Shown: positions 9,109-17,690 of the stretch, in pieces
How positions within the stretch are numbered: the first letter of the stretch is position 1
Layout of the letters: the number at the start of each line of letters is the position of its first letter
NCBI GenBank assembly: GCA_019424245.1
Contig: JAHYZV010000006.1
Coordinates: forward strand, 1 to 64,000
DNA length: 64,000 nucleotides
Source of the DNA: Clostridiales bacterium
GTDB lineage: Bacteria > Bacillota > Clostridia > Lachnospirales > Lachnospiraceae
Direction of reading: 5' to 3'
Notes under the pieces: model-generated
The model's database searches: none
What the model was told of the DNA's origin: nothing
What the model saw: only the letters and a program-made list of their open reading frames with translations
Translations under genes and position numbers: made by a program

Positions 9109-10194
9109 TTAATTAATTAAGAAATCAGCCAGCATCCATGTACCATTCTGTTTTACAAATGTATATGTAAGCGATGTTTTATATGTTGTATTACCTGTCT
9201 TGTAATCAACATAAAGGTCATAATAGACATCACATGAGAAACATTTGTCTGAATACTTTCTGAAATTAGTAATAGATTCATTGTTGAACTGATAAGTATA
9301 TGACTTACCCCAGAGGTACGCCCATATAGCAGGAATATCACTGACATACTCAGCTGCAGTACCAACCATATAGCTTGAAAGCTTAGAAAGACTTCCCCTG
9401 TTGATAATATAAGCTCCATACTGTTCCGCTATTGTATATATCCTTGATTCCATACTTTTATACAATTCATCATCCGATGGATAGTAAATTGTATATCCTG
9501 TCTTCTTGTCATAATCAACTGTCAGATCTTTACCATTAAGCTTTGCTGTTATATCAGGCTTTGCTATAAGCTGTCCTACATCATACACATCATTAGTTGG
9601 TACCGTAACATAATCTGATACATGCAGACAAGGTGCAAACTTAACTTCTGACTCTGTCTTGTATGTATCAGTAACCTGTACTCCATTAATATAAACATCT
9701 GCACCTGTTGGAGCTGTTATTTTAACTTCTGCAAGGTCCTTTGTAAAATCTCCAAAAGAAATAGTTCCAAGAGTCCATTTATTAAATTTATGTGCATTCT
9801 TTCCTGCCGATTCAAGTTCAACCTTTGCTATCGGCGTATCACCTGCATATACTACATACACAGGAGTTTTTTCAGAATATTCACCAGCCTTTTTCTTATA
9901 TGATACTGTACCGTCATTTAACTTATCTGTAAAATATGATGCTATCGTATCATTCGTTTCAAACTCATTTACTTTCACGTCATTATCTGATAAAAGCTTT
10001 CCAATCCCATCAGGAGTAAACTGATTCACAATCTTATCCATTGTTCCTGATGGCATTCCCTCTTCATAATCTTTTAAAAGACTATGAAGCATAATTAATG
10101 TAATCACACCTGCCAGAAGAAGAATCCCGCAGTATATACATAAGAATTTTTTAAAAATTGAAAGCTTCTTTTTTCTTTTATTATTTCGTGGCAT
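9109..10194 (-). CDS. Membrane-anchored extracellular protein of unknown function
   Basis: The 361-residue protein has a basic N-terminus (KRKKKLSIFKK), one transmembrane helix at about residues 17-38, and a large outside part. No known catalytic motif is visible. The central region (about 150-250) looks like a PEGA-type beta domain (APTGADVYINGVQV), often found in wall-associated proteins. The C-terminal 110 residues resemble an NTF2-like fold with repeated aromatic strands (inference). It is 16 bases downstream of the phosphodiester-glycosidase gene, so a shared envelope role is plausible. Confidence 0.75.
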   Translation of the reverse strand: MPRNNKRKKKLSIFKKFLCIYCGILLLAGVITLIMLHSLLKDYEEGMPSGTMDKIVNQFTPDGIGKLLSDNDVKVNEFETNDTIASYFTDKLNDGTVSYKKKAGEYSEKTPVYVVYAGDTPIAKVELESAGKNAHKFNKWTLGTISFGDFTKDLAEVKITAPTGADVYINGVQVTDTYKTESEVKFAPCLHVSDYVTVPTNDVYDVGQLIAKPDITAKLNGKDLTVDYDKKTGYTIYYPSDDELYKSMESRIYTIAEQYGAYIINRGSLSKLSSYMVGTAAEYVSDIPAIWAYLWGKSYTYQFNNESITNFRKYSDKCFSCDVYYDLYVDYKTGNTTYKTSLTYTFVKQNGTWMLADFLIN

Positions 10195-10210
10195 ACTACT
10201 TTTCTCCTCC

Positions 10211-11377
10211 TTACTTAATTAAAAATGCTGTCGGACAGCTTCTTGGACCTGTTGGTGAATATGGTACATTTATTACTTCACCATCATAATACATCTGTGT
10301 TGATGTTCCACCATCCATTGTAGATGCATTTACAGCTCCATACTGTGCCATAATATCCTGTAGGTCTGAAAATGTAGCACCTATACTGTTAGGCTGTCTT
10401 CCATCTACTGCAAGAAGAAGAATCTTTCCATCTGCTGTCTGTCCTATGGCAGTTCTTGGATTAGTTCCCCCTGCAATACCAACAATATCCTGAGCCTCTC
10501 CATTAACAATAAGAAATGGACCAATATGATTGCTTATGCTTACGCAGTCTCTTATATTAAGTTCCTTTGCCTTTGCAGCATTCATATTACCAAGAACAAG
10601 CTTATTATCAAATGTAATTCCGGTAACATGAGATGTTCCGCCATTATCATTAAGAATCTCTCCGTCTTTCATTACAAGACCAATCGGCATTGCTGTATAA
10701 GTTGTTTCTCCATCAACAAATTCTCCGCCATTAACTCCTCCGATTGCATCATATCTCTTTGCAATATCTGCAACAACCATTCCATTTCCATTGGTAAATT
10801 CAGGAACTGTTCCCACAAATAATCTGCTTGGATCTTTTACAATCATGAGTTTTCCAGAATATGTAGCACCCTTTACATCTACAATCTCAATATCAGGAGT
10901 TTCTGGATCCTGGGCTGCTGTATCAATATTTACAAGTCCCGCATCTGTTATCTCATCTGTATCTTTAATTGCGTTATTGGCCTTAATCTGGTCTATCTCA
11001 TCCTGAGAGCAGAACCAGTTAGCAAGAAATCCTATTGCACTTGTCTCCTGTACAGAAAGTACAAACTGAATCTTTGCTGTCTTAGACGGTCCATACACAA
11101 GCATTGCCATAACAGCATACAAAAATATCACCAGAATAAGAATAGTTGACAAAAGTGTCGCACCGACTCTTCCTGCCCATACAAGAACTGGATTCTTCTT
11201 TTTATTTTTATTTCTTTTATTAGATGCGTTGCCACCTCGTGGCTTATCGTTACCATACGACTTTTTATCTTCATAGCTGTCATCTAAAACGTCAAATGGA
11301 TCAAAATCATCAATATCTTCAAGTTCAAAATCATCAACGATATCTATATCGTCAATATTATTCTTTCTTTTTGCCAC
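10211..11377 (-). CDS. Membrane-anchored phosphodiester glycosidase (NAGPA domain)
   Basis: NAGPA-domain proteins cleave sugar-1-phosphodiester bonds; bacterial members are linked to exopolysaccharide or wall glycans. The 388 residues comprise an acidic cytoplasmic tail (1-65), a transmembrane helix (about 70-95) and an outside domain with GGVNGGEFVDGE, NPRTAIGQTADGK and STMDGGTSTQMYYDG, the characteristic motifs. The start is GTG at 11377 behind AGGAGGAAG. It is 20 bases downstream of a GT2-GtrA gene, which supports a surface-glycan context. Confidence 0.88.
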   Translation of the reverse strand: MAKRKNNIDDIDIVDDFELEDIDDFDPFDVLDDSYEDKKSYGNDKPRGGNASNKRNKNKKKNPVLVWAGRVGATLLSTILILVIFLYAVMAMLVYGPSKTAKIQFVLSVQETSAIGFLANWFCSQDEIDQIKANNAIKDTDEITDAGLVNIDTAAQDPETPDIEIVDVKGATYSGKLMIVKDPSRLFVGTVPEFTNGNGMVVADIAKRYDAIGGVNGGEFVDGETTYTAMPIGLVMKDGEILNDNGGTSHVTGITFDNKLVLGNMNAAKAKELNIRDCVSISNHIGPFLIVNGEAQDIVGIAGGTNPRTAIGQTADGKILLLAVDGRQPNSIGATFSDLQDIMAQYGAVNASTMDGGTSTQMYYDGEVINVPYSPTGPRSCPTAFLIK

Positions 11378-11397
11378 TATAACTTCCTCCTAAACCG

Positions 11398-12471
11398 TTA
11401 CTTAAAAACCCATCTTTTCTGAATCTGATAACTTACAAAGAACAATGCAAGATCAATTATTATCTTGGCAATTCCTGAAAGCACAATGCTTAATGCCAGC
11501 AGCTTTGTAGCAATATACACCAAAGCATAAGAACAAGCAAGCTGACAGAACCATAAAATGTAATATCTTACCACCGTCTGTTTAAGACCGGACTGTGATT
11601 TAAATACTGCATTTCTGTTAAGCGAGAAATTAAAAACTGATGAAAGCACTCTTGCCGCTGCTGTACTTATGAATATTCTTAAGCTGACTGTAAGCCCTAT
11701 AAGCACAAATTCAAGCACATTAAATATTATATTATCTATAGCCCACGAAGCAATAGAGCTTCCTACATATTTCATGCCTGTGCTTTTAAATAAATATTTA
11801 AATATCACTTTGTATATCTTAATTGAATCTTTGACAGGATTAAAATGTGATGATGAATTATCTTCTATGTACACAGTTTCTATCGATTCTTCCTGAAATC
11901 CAATATTATACTTTTTGAAAGCAAGCAGCATATTAGTCTCATACTCAAATCGTTCGCCTTCTACCTTGTCAAATGTCTCAAGGTACTTGTAAGGTATTGC
12001 TCTTAAGCCGGTCTGTGTGTCCGAAATATTCAATCTGCAAAGCACCTTAAATACTCCACTAGTCATATTATTGCCAAATTTACTTCTTGCCGGTACATCA
12101 TCACCAGTAAAATCCCTTACGCCTAAAACGACATTGCCTGTACTGACCATAGTTTCACTGCATTTCTTAATATCTTTGGCACGATGCTGATTATCACCAT
12201 CTACTGTCACAACTCCATCAATATCTTTTCTATTCTCAAGGCAGAATTCAAATGCAGTCTTCAAGCCTCTTCCTTTTCCCTTGTTAACTTCATGTGTAAG
12301 AATTGTACATTCACTATGTGCTGCTACTTCATTAAAAGGAGCCATATGTTCCTCATCACTTCCATCATTAACAATAATGATGTCCTTAAAGCCTTCTTCA
12401 AGTAAAGCATCAACTACAGCTACAAGCTTATTATCAGGATTCAGTGAAGGTATAATAACCGATACTTTCAT
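11398..12471 (-). CDS. Family 2 glycosyltransferase fused to a GtrA membrane domain
   Basis: The first 230 of 357 residues form a GT2 domain with VSVIIPSLN, NDGSDEEH and the nucleotide-sugar motif VDGDNQHRA. Residues 240-357 form four transmembrane helices of the GtrA type (LSSVFNFSLNRNAVFKS). Such fusions make and move polyprenyl-phosphate sugars for surface glycan decoration. The ATG at 12471 is preferred over one three codons upstream because GGGATG then gives a normal spacing. Confidence 0.88.
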   Translation of the reverse strand: MKVSVIIPSLNPDNKLVAVVDALLEEGFKDIIIVNDGSDEEHMAPFNEVAAHSECTILTHEVNKGKGRGLKTAFEFCLENRKDIDGVVTVDGDNQHRAKDIKKCSETMVSTGNVVLGVRDFTGDDVPARSKFGNNMTSGVFKVLCRLNISDTQTGLRAIPYKYLETFDKVEGERFEYETNMLLAFKKYNIGFQEESIETVYIEDNSSSHFNPVKDSIKIYKVIFKYLFKSTGMKYVGSSIASWAIDNIIFNVLEFVLIGLTVSLRIFISTAAARVLSSVFNFSLNRNAVFKSQSGLKQTVVRYYILWFCQLACSYALVYIATKLLALSIVLSGIAKIIIDLALFFVSYQIQKRWVFK

Positions 12472-12642
12472 AATATTCATCCCACTCTTTGCTAATATTT
12501 ATAGTGCTTTTCCATTTAAACGCACTGTATTTAGAATATAATAATTTCCTAAAGATTGCAATAAAATTTTCATATACTGTGTAACAGGGTCATGCTGTAA
12601 GCCATAATATTGTATTGTAGATTAATTTTGGAGGACTTTTAC

Positions 12643-12915
12643 ATGAGTGATTTAGCAGCAACAAACTGCGGAGGATGCGGCGGATGTGGAGATAACTGCA
12701 ATTCTATTGTATGGATTATCATTCTCCTTCTCCTCTTTGACGGAAATAACGGATGTGGATGCAACAATGGTTGTGGAAATGGTTGCAATTCCTTCTGGAT
12801 TATAATTCTCCTCTTCTTATGCTGTGGCTGTGGCAATGGAACTAACTTCCTCAATGGCTTTGGTTGCGGATGCAACAGCGGATGTGGATGCAACAGTGGA
12901 TGCGGATGCCAGTAA
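12643..12915 (+). CDS. Cysteine/glycine-rich small protein with two hydrophobic stretches
   Basis: The 90-residue protein starts at the ATG behind GGAGGACT. It alternates Cys-Gly-Asn clusters (CGGCGGCG, CGCNNGCGNGC, CGCNSGCGCNSGCGC) with two hydrophobic runs, SIVWIIILLLLF and SFWIIILLFLCC. About a quarter of residues are cysteine. Databases name similar clostridial proteins chorion class high-cysteine protein, a label from composition only. Metal binding, disulfide cross-linked coat material and membrane association are all possible; I infer no specific role. A good hairpin follows at 12928. Confidence 0.8.
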   Translation: MSDLAATNCGGCGGCGDNCNSIVWIIILLLLFDGNNGCGCNNGCGNGCNSFWIIILLFLCCGCGNGTNFLNGFGCGCNSGCGCNSGCGCQ

Positions 12916-12927
12916 TTATTTAATATG

Positions 12928-12949
12928 GGGCTGCCTTAAACGGCAGCCC
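12928..12949. terminator. Intrinsic terminator after the Cys-rich gene
   Basis: GGGCTGCC pairs with GGCAGCCC around a 6-base loop. It is followed by TTATATATT on the plus strand. It also lies just past the stop of the small minus-strand ORF at 12957. Confidence 0.65.
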
Positions 12950-12956
12950 TTATATA

Positions 12957-13064
12957 TTAATTATTATTATGTTCCATCATACATTTTCCATCTATTTCAT
13001 ATATGGTATTCTCTTCTTCAACAAGTATATTGCCATTGTCCTGAACATCCATATTAATTACCAT
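12957..13064 (-). CDS. Possible 35-residue acidic protein
   Basis: A minus-strand ORF starts at ATG 13064 with AAGGAATTATGAT upstream (AAGGA, 9-base spacer). It reads MVINMDVQDNGNILVEEENT and ends in a short Asn run. It is acidic and has no membrane segment. It is convergent with the Cys-rich gene. There is no homology I can name; start context and lack of overlap are the only support. Confidence 0.4.
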   Translation of the reverse strand: MVINMDVQDNGNILVEEENTIYEIDGKCMMEHNNN

Positions 13065-13182
13065 ATCATAATTCCTTTTTTATATATTATATGGACTTAT
13101 TTATTAATTGCTAAGACTTACAGGCATAATTAAGACATATAACCTAATATATATAGAATAAAATATTCCGCCGAGAGTTCAC

Positions 13183-13626
13183 ATGAAAGAACTTCCCATA
13201 ACAGAATTTGATATGCAGACACTGCCACAATTCATACAGCTTGCCAAAGCAATTCTTCCTTTTATGGAATTTAATACCCAGCAGACACTTAGTCCTCTGC
13301 TCCGCGCATATGAATTTTCATGTACAATGAACTATTACAGCCGCCCTGAAAGCCTTCGTATTGCGGCATGTTCTGCAAAGCCCCACCTTTCATTAAACAG
13401 TCCAATACAGGATATACTTTCAGATGAAAATATCATGAATGTTATTCTTACTTACTGTCCAGACAATCTCCGGAATATTCTGAGTAATTTTAAAAACTAT
13501 AATAAAATGTCCGATTTGTTCAACATTTTAAATCGTGATCAGAATGGCAGTAATAGTTTTCTTAATCCTGCCCAGCAAAAAATGTATGAAGCTTATACAG
13601 AACAGTTAAACAATCTTAATCTTTAA
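13183..13626 (+). CDS. Hypothetical protein, 147 residues
   Basis: The protein is helical, soluble and has no recognisable motif. It begins MKELPITEFDMQTLPQFIQL. The ribosome-binding site is weak (CGAGAG). The next gene starts 15 bases after its stop with a good GGAGG, so the two form a unit. Product unknown; a family search is the only route to a function. Confidence 0.6.
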   Translation: MKELPITEFDMQTLPQFIQLAKAILPFMEFNTQQTLSPLLRAYEFSCTMNYYSRPESLRIAACSAKPHLSLNSPIQDILSDENIMNVILTYCPDNLRNILSNFKNYNKMSDLFNILNRDQNGSNSFLNPAQQKMYEAYTEQLNNLNL

Positions 13627-13641
13627 TATTTGGAGGACTTT

Positions 13642-13881
13642 ATGTCAGAATTAGATTTTAGAAAGCAGCTTCTTCTCAACGAATTCAAGACTTTATCCCA
13701 GGGAAAGAAAAATGATGAAATCATTCCTCTTCTTTTCGCTATTAATGATAAAGCTAAAAAATCCGGTATAACCTTCACAAAAGAAGATTGTCAGTTAGTC
13801 ATCAACAGTATGTCTGGGCAATTAAGCGAAAAAGAGCTCAGGCTATTGCCTGAGCTTCTCTCTCTTCTTAATATGAATTAA
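13642..13881 (+). CDS. Hypothetical protein, 79 residues
   Basis: The start at 13642 (MSELDFRKQLLLNEF) follows TGGAGGACTT; an in-frame TTG at 13630 lies inside that site and is rejected. The protein is a small helical protein with no motif. Near its end the coding sequence contains a perfect 9-bp hairpin at 13835-13856. It is convergent with leuS, whose stop is 17 bases away. Confidence 0.6.
   Translation: MSELDFRKQLLLNEFKTLSQGKKNDEIIPLLFAINDKAKKSGITFTKEDCQLVINSMSGQLSEKELRLLPELLSLLNMN
13835..13856 (+). terminator. Terminator-like hairpin inside the end of a coding sequence
   Basis: AGCTCAGGC pairs perfectly with GCCTGAGCT around a TATT loop, followed by CTCTCTCTT. It lies inside the last codons of the 79-residue gene. 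With only 17 bases between the convergent genes, the terminator may have been placed within coding sequence. Confidence 0.35.
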
Positions 13882-13898
13882 TGTTTTATTATTCTTAA

Positions 13899-16316
13899 TT
13901 ACTTTGCAACAATATTAACAATTCTTCCCGGTACATATATTTCTTTAATAATGTTACCAGAAAGCCTGCTTCCAAGTGCTTCCTTAGCGGCAGCAATTAC
14001 ACTGTCCTTGTCAGCATCCTTGGCGATATTGATAGTAGACTTAGTCTTTCCATTAATCTGGACTGCTATCTCAACCGTTGACTCAACTGTCTTAGCTTCA
14101 TCGTATTCAGGCCATGTCTGCTGATATACTCTTCCGTTCTCGCCGATTGCTTCCCACATCTCTTCTGTAATGTGTGGAGCAACCGGATTAAGTAAGATAA
14201 GGTATGTCTTGAGTTCTCCCTTAGTAATCTTACCTGCCTTGCTGAAATCATTGAGCATAGTCATGAGCTGTGCAATAGCTGTATTGTATTTCAGATTCTC
14301 ATAATCAAATGAAACCTTCTTAATTGTCTGATGCATCTTTGTCTCAAATTCCTTAGAGAAACCTTCCTCATCAGTCATTATATCCTGAAGCTTCCATACT
14401 CTGTCTAAGAATCTGCGGCAGCCCTTAACGCCATCCTCTGACCATGAAGCTGCTGCGTCAAATGCACCGATAAACATCTCATATGTTCTTAATGTATCTG
14501 CACCATAATCTCTTACGATATCATCAGGATTAACAACATTGCCTCTTGACTTACTCATCTTCTCGCCGTTCTCACCAAGAATCATACCGTGGGATGTTCT
14601 CTTCTGATATGGCTCTGGGCAAGGTACAACCTTCTGGTCGTAAAGGAATCTGTGCCAGAATCTTGAATAGAGTAAGTGTAATGTTGTATGCTCCATTCCT
14701 CCGTTATACCAGTCTACCGGAAGCCAGTACTTAAGTGCTTCCTGACTTGCGAGTGTCTCTGTGTTATGTGGATCTGTATATCTTAAGAAATACCATGATG
14801 ATCCAGCCCACTGAGGCATTGTATCAGTCTCTCTCTTAGCTGGTCCGCCACAGCATGGGCATGTTGTATTAACCCAGTCTGTCATGGCTGCAAGAGGTGA
14901 TTCTCCATTATCTGTAGGCATATAACTTTCTACCTCTGGAAGAAGTAAAGGAAGTTCGCTCTCATCAACTGGAACATAGCCACATTTGTCACAATGAACA
15001 ATTGGAATAGGCTCGCCCCAGTATCTCTGACGAGAGAACACCCAGTCACGGAGCTTATAATTAACCTTTGCATTACCAATTCCCTTTTCTGTAAGGAATT
15101 CAATCATCTTTTCCTTAGCTTCTTTAACTTCAAGTCCGTTAATGAAATCCGAATTAATAAGAACACCTGTTGCTACATCTGTAAATGCTGCCTCATTAAC
15201 ATCAACTTCTTCACCGTTCTTTGCTACAACCTGAATGATAGGAAGGTTAAATTTCTTGGCAAACTCCCAGTCTCTTTCATCGTGAGCAGGAACAGCCATG
15301 ATAGCACCTGTACCATAGCTCATAAGTACATAATCTGATACCCAGATTGGAACTTCCTTGCCATTAACCGGATTAACTGCCTTAAGTCCGTCAATCTCTA
15401 CACCTGTCTTATCCTTTGCAAGCTCTGCTCTCTCGAAATCTGACTTTCTTGAAGCCTGCTCTCTATAGCTTTCTATTTCATCCCAGTTCTTAATCTCGTC
15501 CTTATACTTATCAAGATATGGATGCTCTGGTGATACAACCATATAAGTAACACCGAAAAGTGTATCGCATCTTGTTGTATATATTCTTAACTTATCTTCC
15601 TTACCAGCAATTGCAAAATCAACCTCAGCACCTGTAGAACGTCCAATCCAGTTCTTCTGCTGTGTCTTAACTCTCTCGATATAATCAACATGGTCAAGTC
15701 CTTCTATAAGCTTATCTGCATAATCAGTAATCTTAAGCATCCACTCACTCTTGACCTTACGGACAACAGGTGAACCACATCTTTCACATACACCATTAAC
15801 TACTTCTTCATTTGCAAGACCTACCTTACATGAAGTACACCAGTTGATAGGCATCTCCTGCTTATATGCAAGTCCAGCCTTAAAAAGCTTAAGGAAAATC
15901 CACTGAGTCCACTTATAATAATCAGGATCTGTAGTATTAATCTCTCTGTCCCAGTCAAATGAATAACCAATTGACTGAAGCTGTTCCTTAAAATGATCTA
16001 TATTATTCTTAGTAACTATCTTAGGGTGAATCTTGTTCTTAATAGCATAGTTCTCAGTTGGAAGACCAAATGCATCCCAACCCATTGGATATAAAACATT
16101 ATATCCCTGCATTCTTCTCTTTCTTGCTACAATATCAAGCGCTGTATATGGTCTTGGATGACCTACATGAAGTCCCTGTCCTGATGGATATGGAAACTCT
16201 ACAAGTGCATAATACTTTGGTTTTGAATAATCATTAGTTGCAGCAAAGGCTTTTTCATCCTGCCATACCTGCTGCCACTTCTTTTCAACTGTTTTGTGGT
16301 TATATACTGCCGACAT
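13899..16316 (-). CDS. leuS: Leucyl-tRNA synthetase
   Basis: LeuS charges tRNA-Leu. The 805 residues show the HIGH-type motif GLHVGHPRPYT, the CP1 editing domain with a threonine-rich site (TTRCDTLFGVTYMV), zinc-type CTSC and CERC pairs, and KMSKS (GEKMSKSRGN). The start at 16316 has AAGGAGG with 7 bases spacing. The 150-base space to tyrA is too short for a T-box, and I see none. A candidate promoter (TTGACA with TGTAGAAT) lies about 45-70 bases upstream. Confidence 0.97.
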   Translation of the reverse strand: MSAVYNHKTVEKKWQQVWQDEKAFAATNDYSKPKYYALVEFPYPSGQGLHVGHPRPYTALDIVARKRRMQGYNVLYPMGWDAFGLPTENYAIKNKIHPKIVTKNNIDHFKEQLQSIGYSFDWDREINTTDPDYYKWTQWIFLKLFKAGLAYKQEMPINWCTSCKVGLANEEVVNGVCERCGSPVVRKVKSEWMLKITDYADKLIEGLDHVDYIERVKTQQKNWIGRSTGAEVDFAIAGKEDKLRIYTTRCDTLFGVTYMVVSPEHPYLDKYKDEIKNWDEIESYREQASRKSDFERAELAKDKTGVEIDGLKAVNPVNGKEVPIWVSDYVLMSYGTGAIMAVPAHDERDWEFAKKFNLPIIQVVAKNGEEVDVNEAAFTDVATGVLINSDFINGLEVKEAKEKMIEFLTEKGIGNAKVNYKLRDWVFSRQRYWGEPIPIVHCDKCGYVPVDESELPLLLPEVESYMPTDNGESPLAAMTDWVNTTCPCCGGPAKRETDTMPQWAGSSWYFLRYTDPHNTETLASQEALKYWLPVDWYNGGMEHTTLHLLYSRFWHRFLYDQKVVPCPEPYQKRTSHGMILGENGEKMSKSRGNVVNPDDIVRDYGADTLRTYEMFIGAFDAAASWSEDGVKGCRRFLDRVWKLQDIMTDEEGFSKEFETKMHQTIKKVSFDYENLKYNTAIAQLMTMLNDFSKAGKITKGELKTYLILLNPVAPHITEEMWEAIGENGRVYQQTWPEYDEAKTVESTVEIAVQINGKTKSTINIAKDADKDSVIAAAKEALGSRLSGNIIKEIYVPGRIVNIVAK

Positions 16317-16467
16317 AACACATTCCTCCTTAAAAACGCATAAAAACATTCTACACACATCACTTTAATTTGTCAATTAAATAGCCGCCTTTACATTATT
16401 GCTTTAAAGTGTTAAAATACCACTATTCGCATGAATATTAATATTTCTTACATGGAGGTTATAACAT

Positions 16468-17337
16468 ATGAAGACAAAGGTTGGATTCATAGGTTTCGGA
16501 CTCATTGCAGGATCCTTAGCCCATGCCCTTAAAGAAAGCGGCAGGGATTATCATATAACTGCCACAAGCAGACATTTAGAACCAGTAATCGCTGCGGTTG
16601 CTGATGGTATTGTTGATGTCGCTGCTCCTGCGGTAGACGAAACATTTGCACAATGTGACATAATCCTGTTATGCACACCTGTAATTACTATCACAGAATA
16701 TCTTACAAAACTAAAAGCCATTGCCAGTCCGGACTGCATAATTACCGACGTTGGAAGTGTCAAGACTATCATACATGAAGCAGCAGATTCATTAGGACTT
16801 AATGACCGCTTTATTGGTGGACATCCTATGGCTGGCTCCGAAAAAACAGGTTATGAGAATTCAGGTTCATCAATTATAAAAGGTGCAAGATACATAATCA
16901 CACCAACCAAAGAAACCAAGCCTGAAAAAATCAAATTAATGAAACAGTTTGCATCAGATGTTGGCATGCGCCCTATCGTCATGGATTATCATGTTCACGA
17001 CAAATCTGTTGCCGCCATAAGCCATGTTCCACATCTTTTATCAACTGCACTAGTTCATGTTGTATCGGACAATGATGACGAAGAAAAGCACATGCAGTTA
17101 CTTGCCGCAGGCTGCTTTCGTGACATGTCAAGAGTTGCAGCTTCTTCTCCTGAAATGTGGGAACAGATATGTTTGACTAACAGCTCTGCAATCAGCAACA
17201 TTCTTGAACAGTATATTGAAATGCTTGAAACAATTAAAGATAACATCGATAAAAAGACCCCAGGCTATGTCGCCAGTCTTTTTGAAATGTCAAGAGAATA
17301 TAGAAACTCCTTAGAAAGCAATCACCCAGAGCATTGA
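16468..17337 (+). CDS. tyrA: Prephenate dehydrogenase (tyrosine synthesis)
   Basis: TyrA oxidatively decarboxylates prephenate to 4-hydroxyphenylpyruvate. The 289 residues carry the NAD-binding GFIGFGLIAGSLAHAL motif at the N-terminus, the GGHPMAGSEKTG substrate motif near 110, and a helical dimerisation half with AGCFRDMSRVAASS. No ACT or chorismate-mutase domain is fused. GGAGG lies before the ATG. It is a lone plus-strand gene divergent from leuS. Confidence 0.95.
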   Translation: MKTKVGFIGFGLIAGSLAHALKESGRDYHITATSRHLEPVIAAVADGIVDVAAPAVDETFAQCDIILLCTPVITITEYLTKLKAIASPDCIITDVGSVKTIIHEAADSLGLNDRFIGGHPMAGSEKTGYENSGSSIIKGARYIITPTKETKPEKIKLMKQFASDVGMRPIVMDYHVHDKSVAAISHVPHLLSTALVHVVSDNDDEEKHMQLLAAGCFRDMSRVAASSPEMWEQICLTNSSAISNILEQYIEMLETIKDNIDKKTPGYVASLFEMSREYRNSLESNHPEH

Positions 17338-17350
17338 TGCCCTGGGTGAT
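17321..17350 (+). terminator. Intrinsic terminator overlapping the tyrA stop
   Basis: ATCACCCAG pairs with CTGGGTGAT; a second inner stem GC/GC tightens it, and TGTGTTT follows. The left arm begins inside the last codons of tyrA. Confidence 0.65.
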
Positions 17351-17436
17351 TGTGTTTATCCAGTATTAAATTGCATCTCTTTTGGACTTCCTCTGTGCCT
17401 ACCACTACTTTAAAGTCCAATTTATACCAGGCTAAA

Positions 17437-17680
17437 ATATATCATATACACCGTTGGAGCTGCCTGTCTGTGGCACAAAATTGAATTATGGCGAGCTGTG
17501 CAGGAGTCAATGTCGCTATATACATAAGTTCAGTGCCTAAAAGCTCGTTCAAACATAGTGCGTTTGCTTTTGGGCACTGTAAAAGACTTTGTAGATAGCG
17601 ACATTTACTCCTGCTAAGCGCAGTCATACTGAAATTTTGTGCCACAGACAGGCAGCTCCAATGGTGTATTTCATATAATA
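17437..17680. repeat. Long imperfect palindrome 1 (about 240 bp)
   Basis: The left arm contains GGAGCTGCCTGTCTGTGGCA (17455-17474), matched by its exact complement at 17641-17660. Pairing then continues with interruptions through AGGAGT/ACTCCT, GTCGCTAT/ATAGCGAC and CAGTGCC/GGGCACTG up to an apical 33-nt segment at 17539-17571 bounded by AAAAGC and GCTTTT. It lies between convergent genes (tyrA and the kinase). No ORF of substance is inside. The apex matches that of palindrome 2 at 30710-30742. Confidence 0.85.
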
Positions 17681-17690
17681 ACTGTCCTCA

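Noticed and set aside
16317..16467. T-box upstream of leuS
   Set aside because: The divergent space is 151 bases shared with tyrA and shows no T-box core or terminator.
17437..17680. Insertion sequence or MITE with intact ends
   Set aside because: No transposase ORF is inside, and I could not establish a target-site duplication. I left it as a palindromic repeat.
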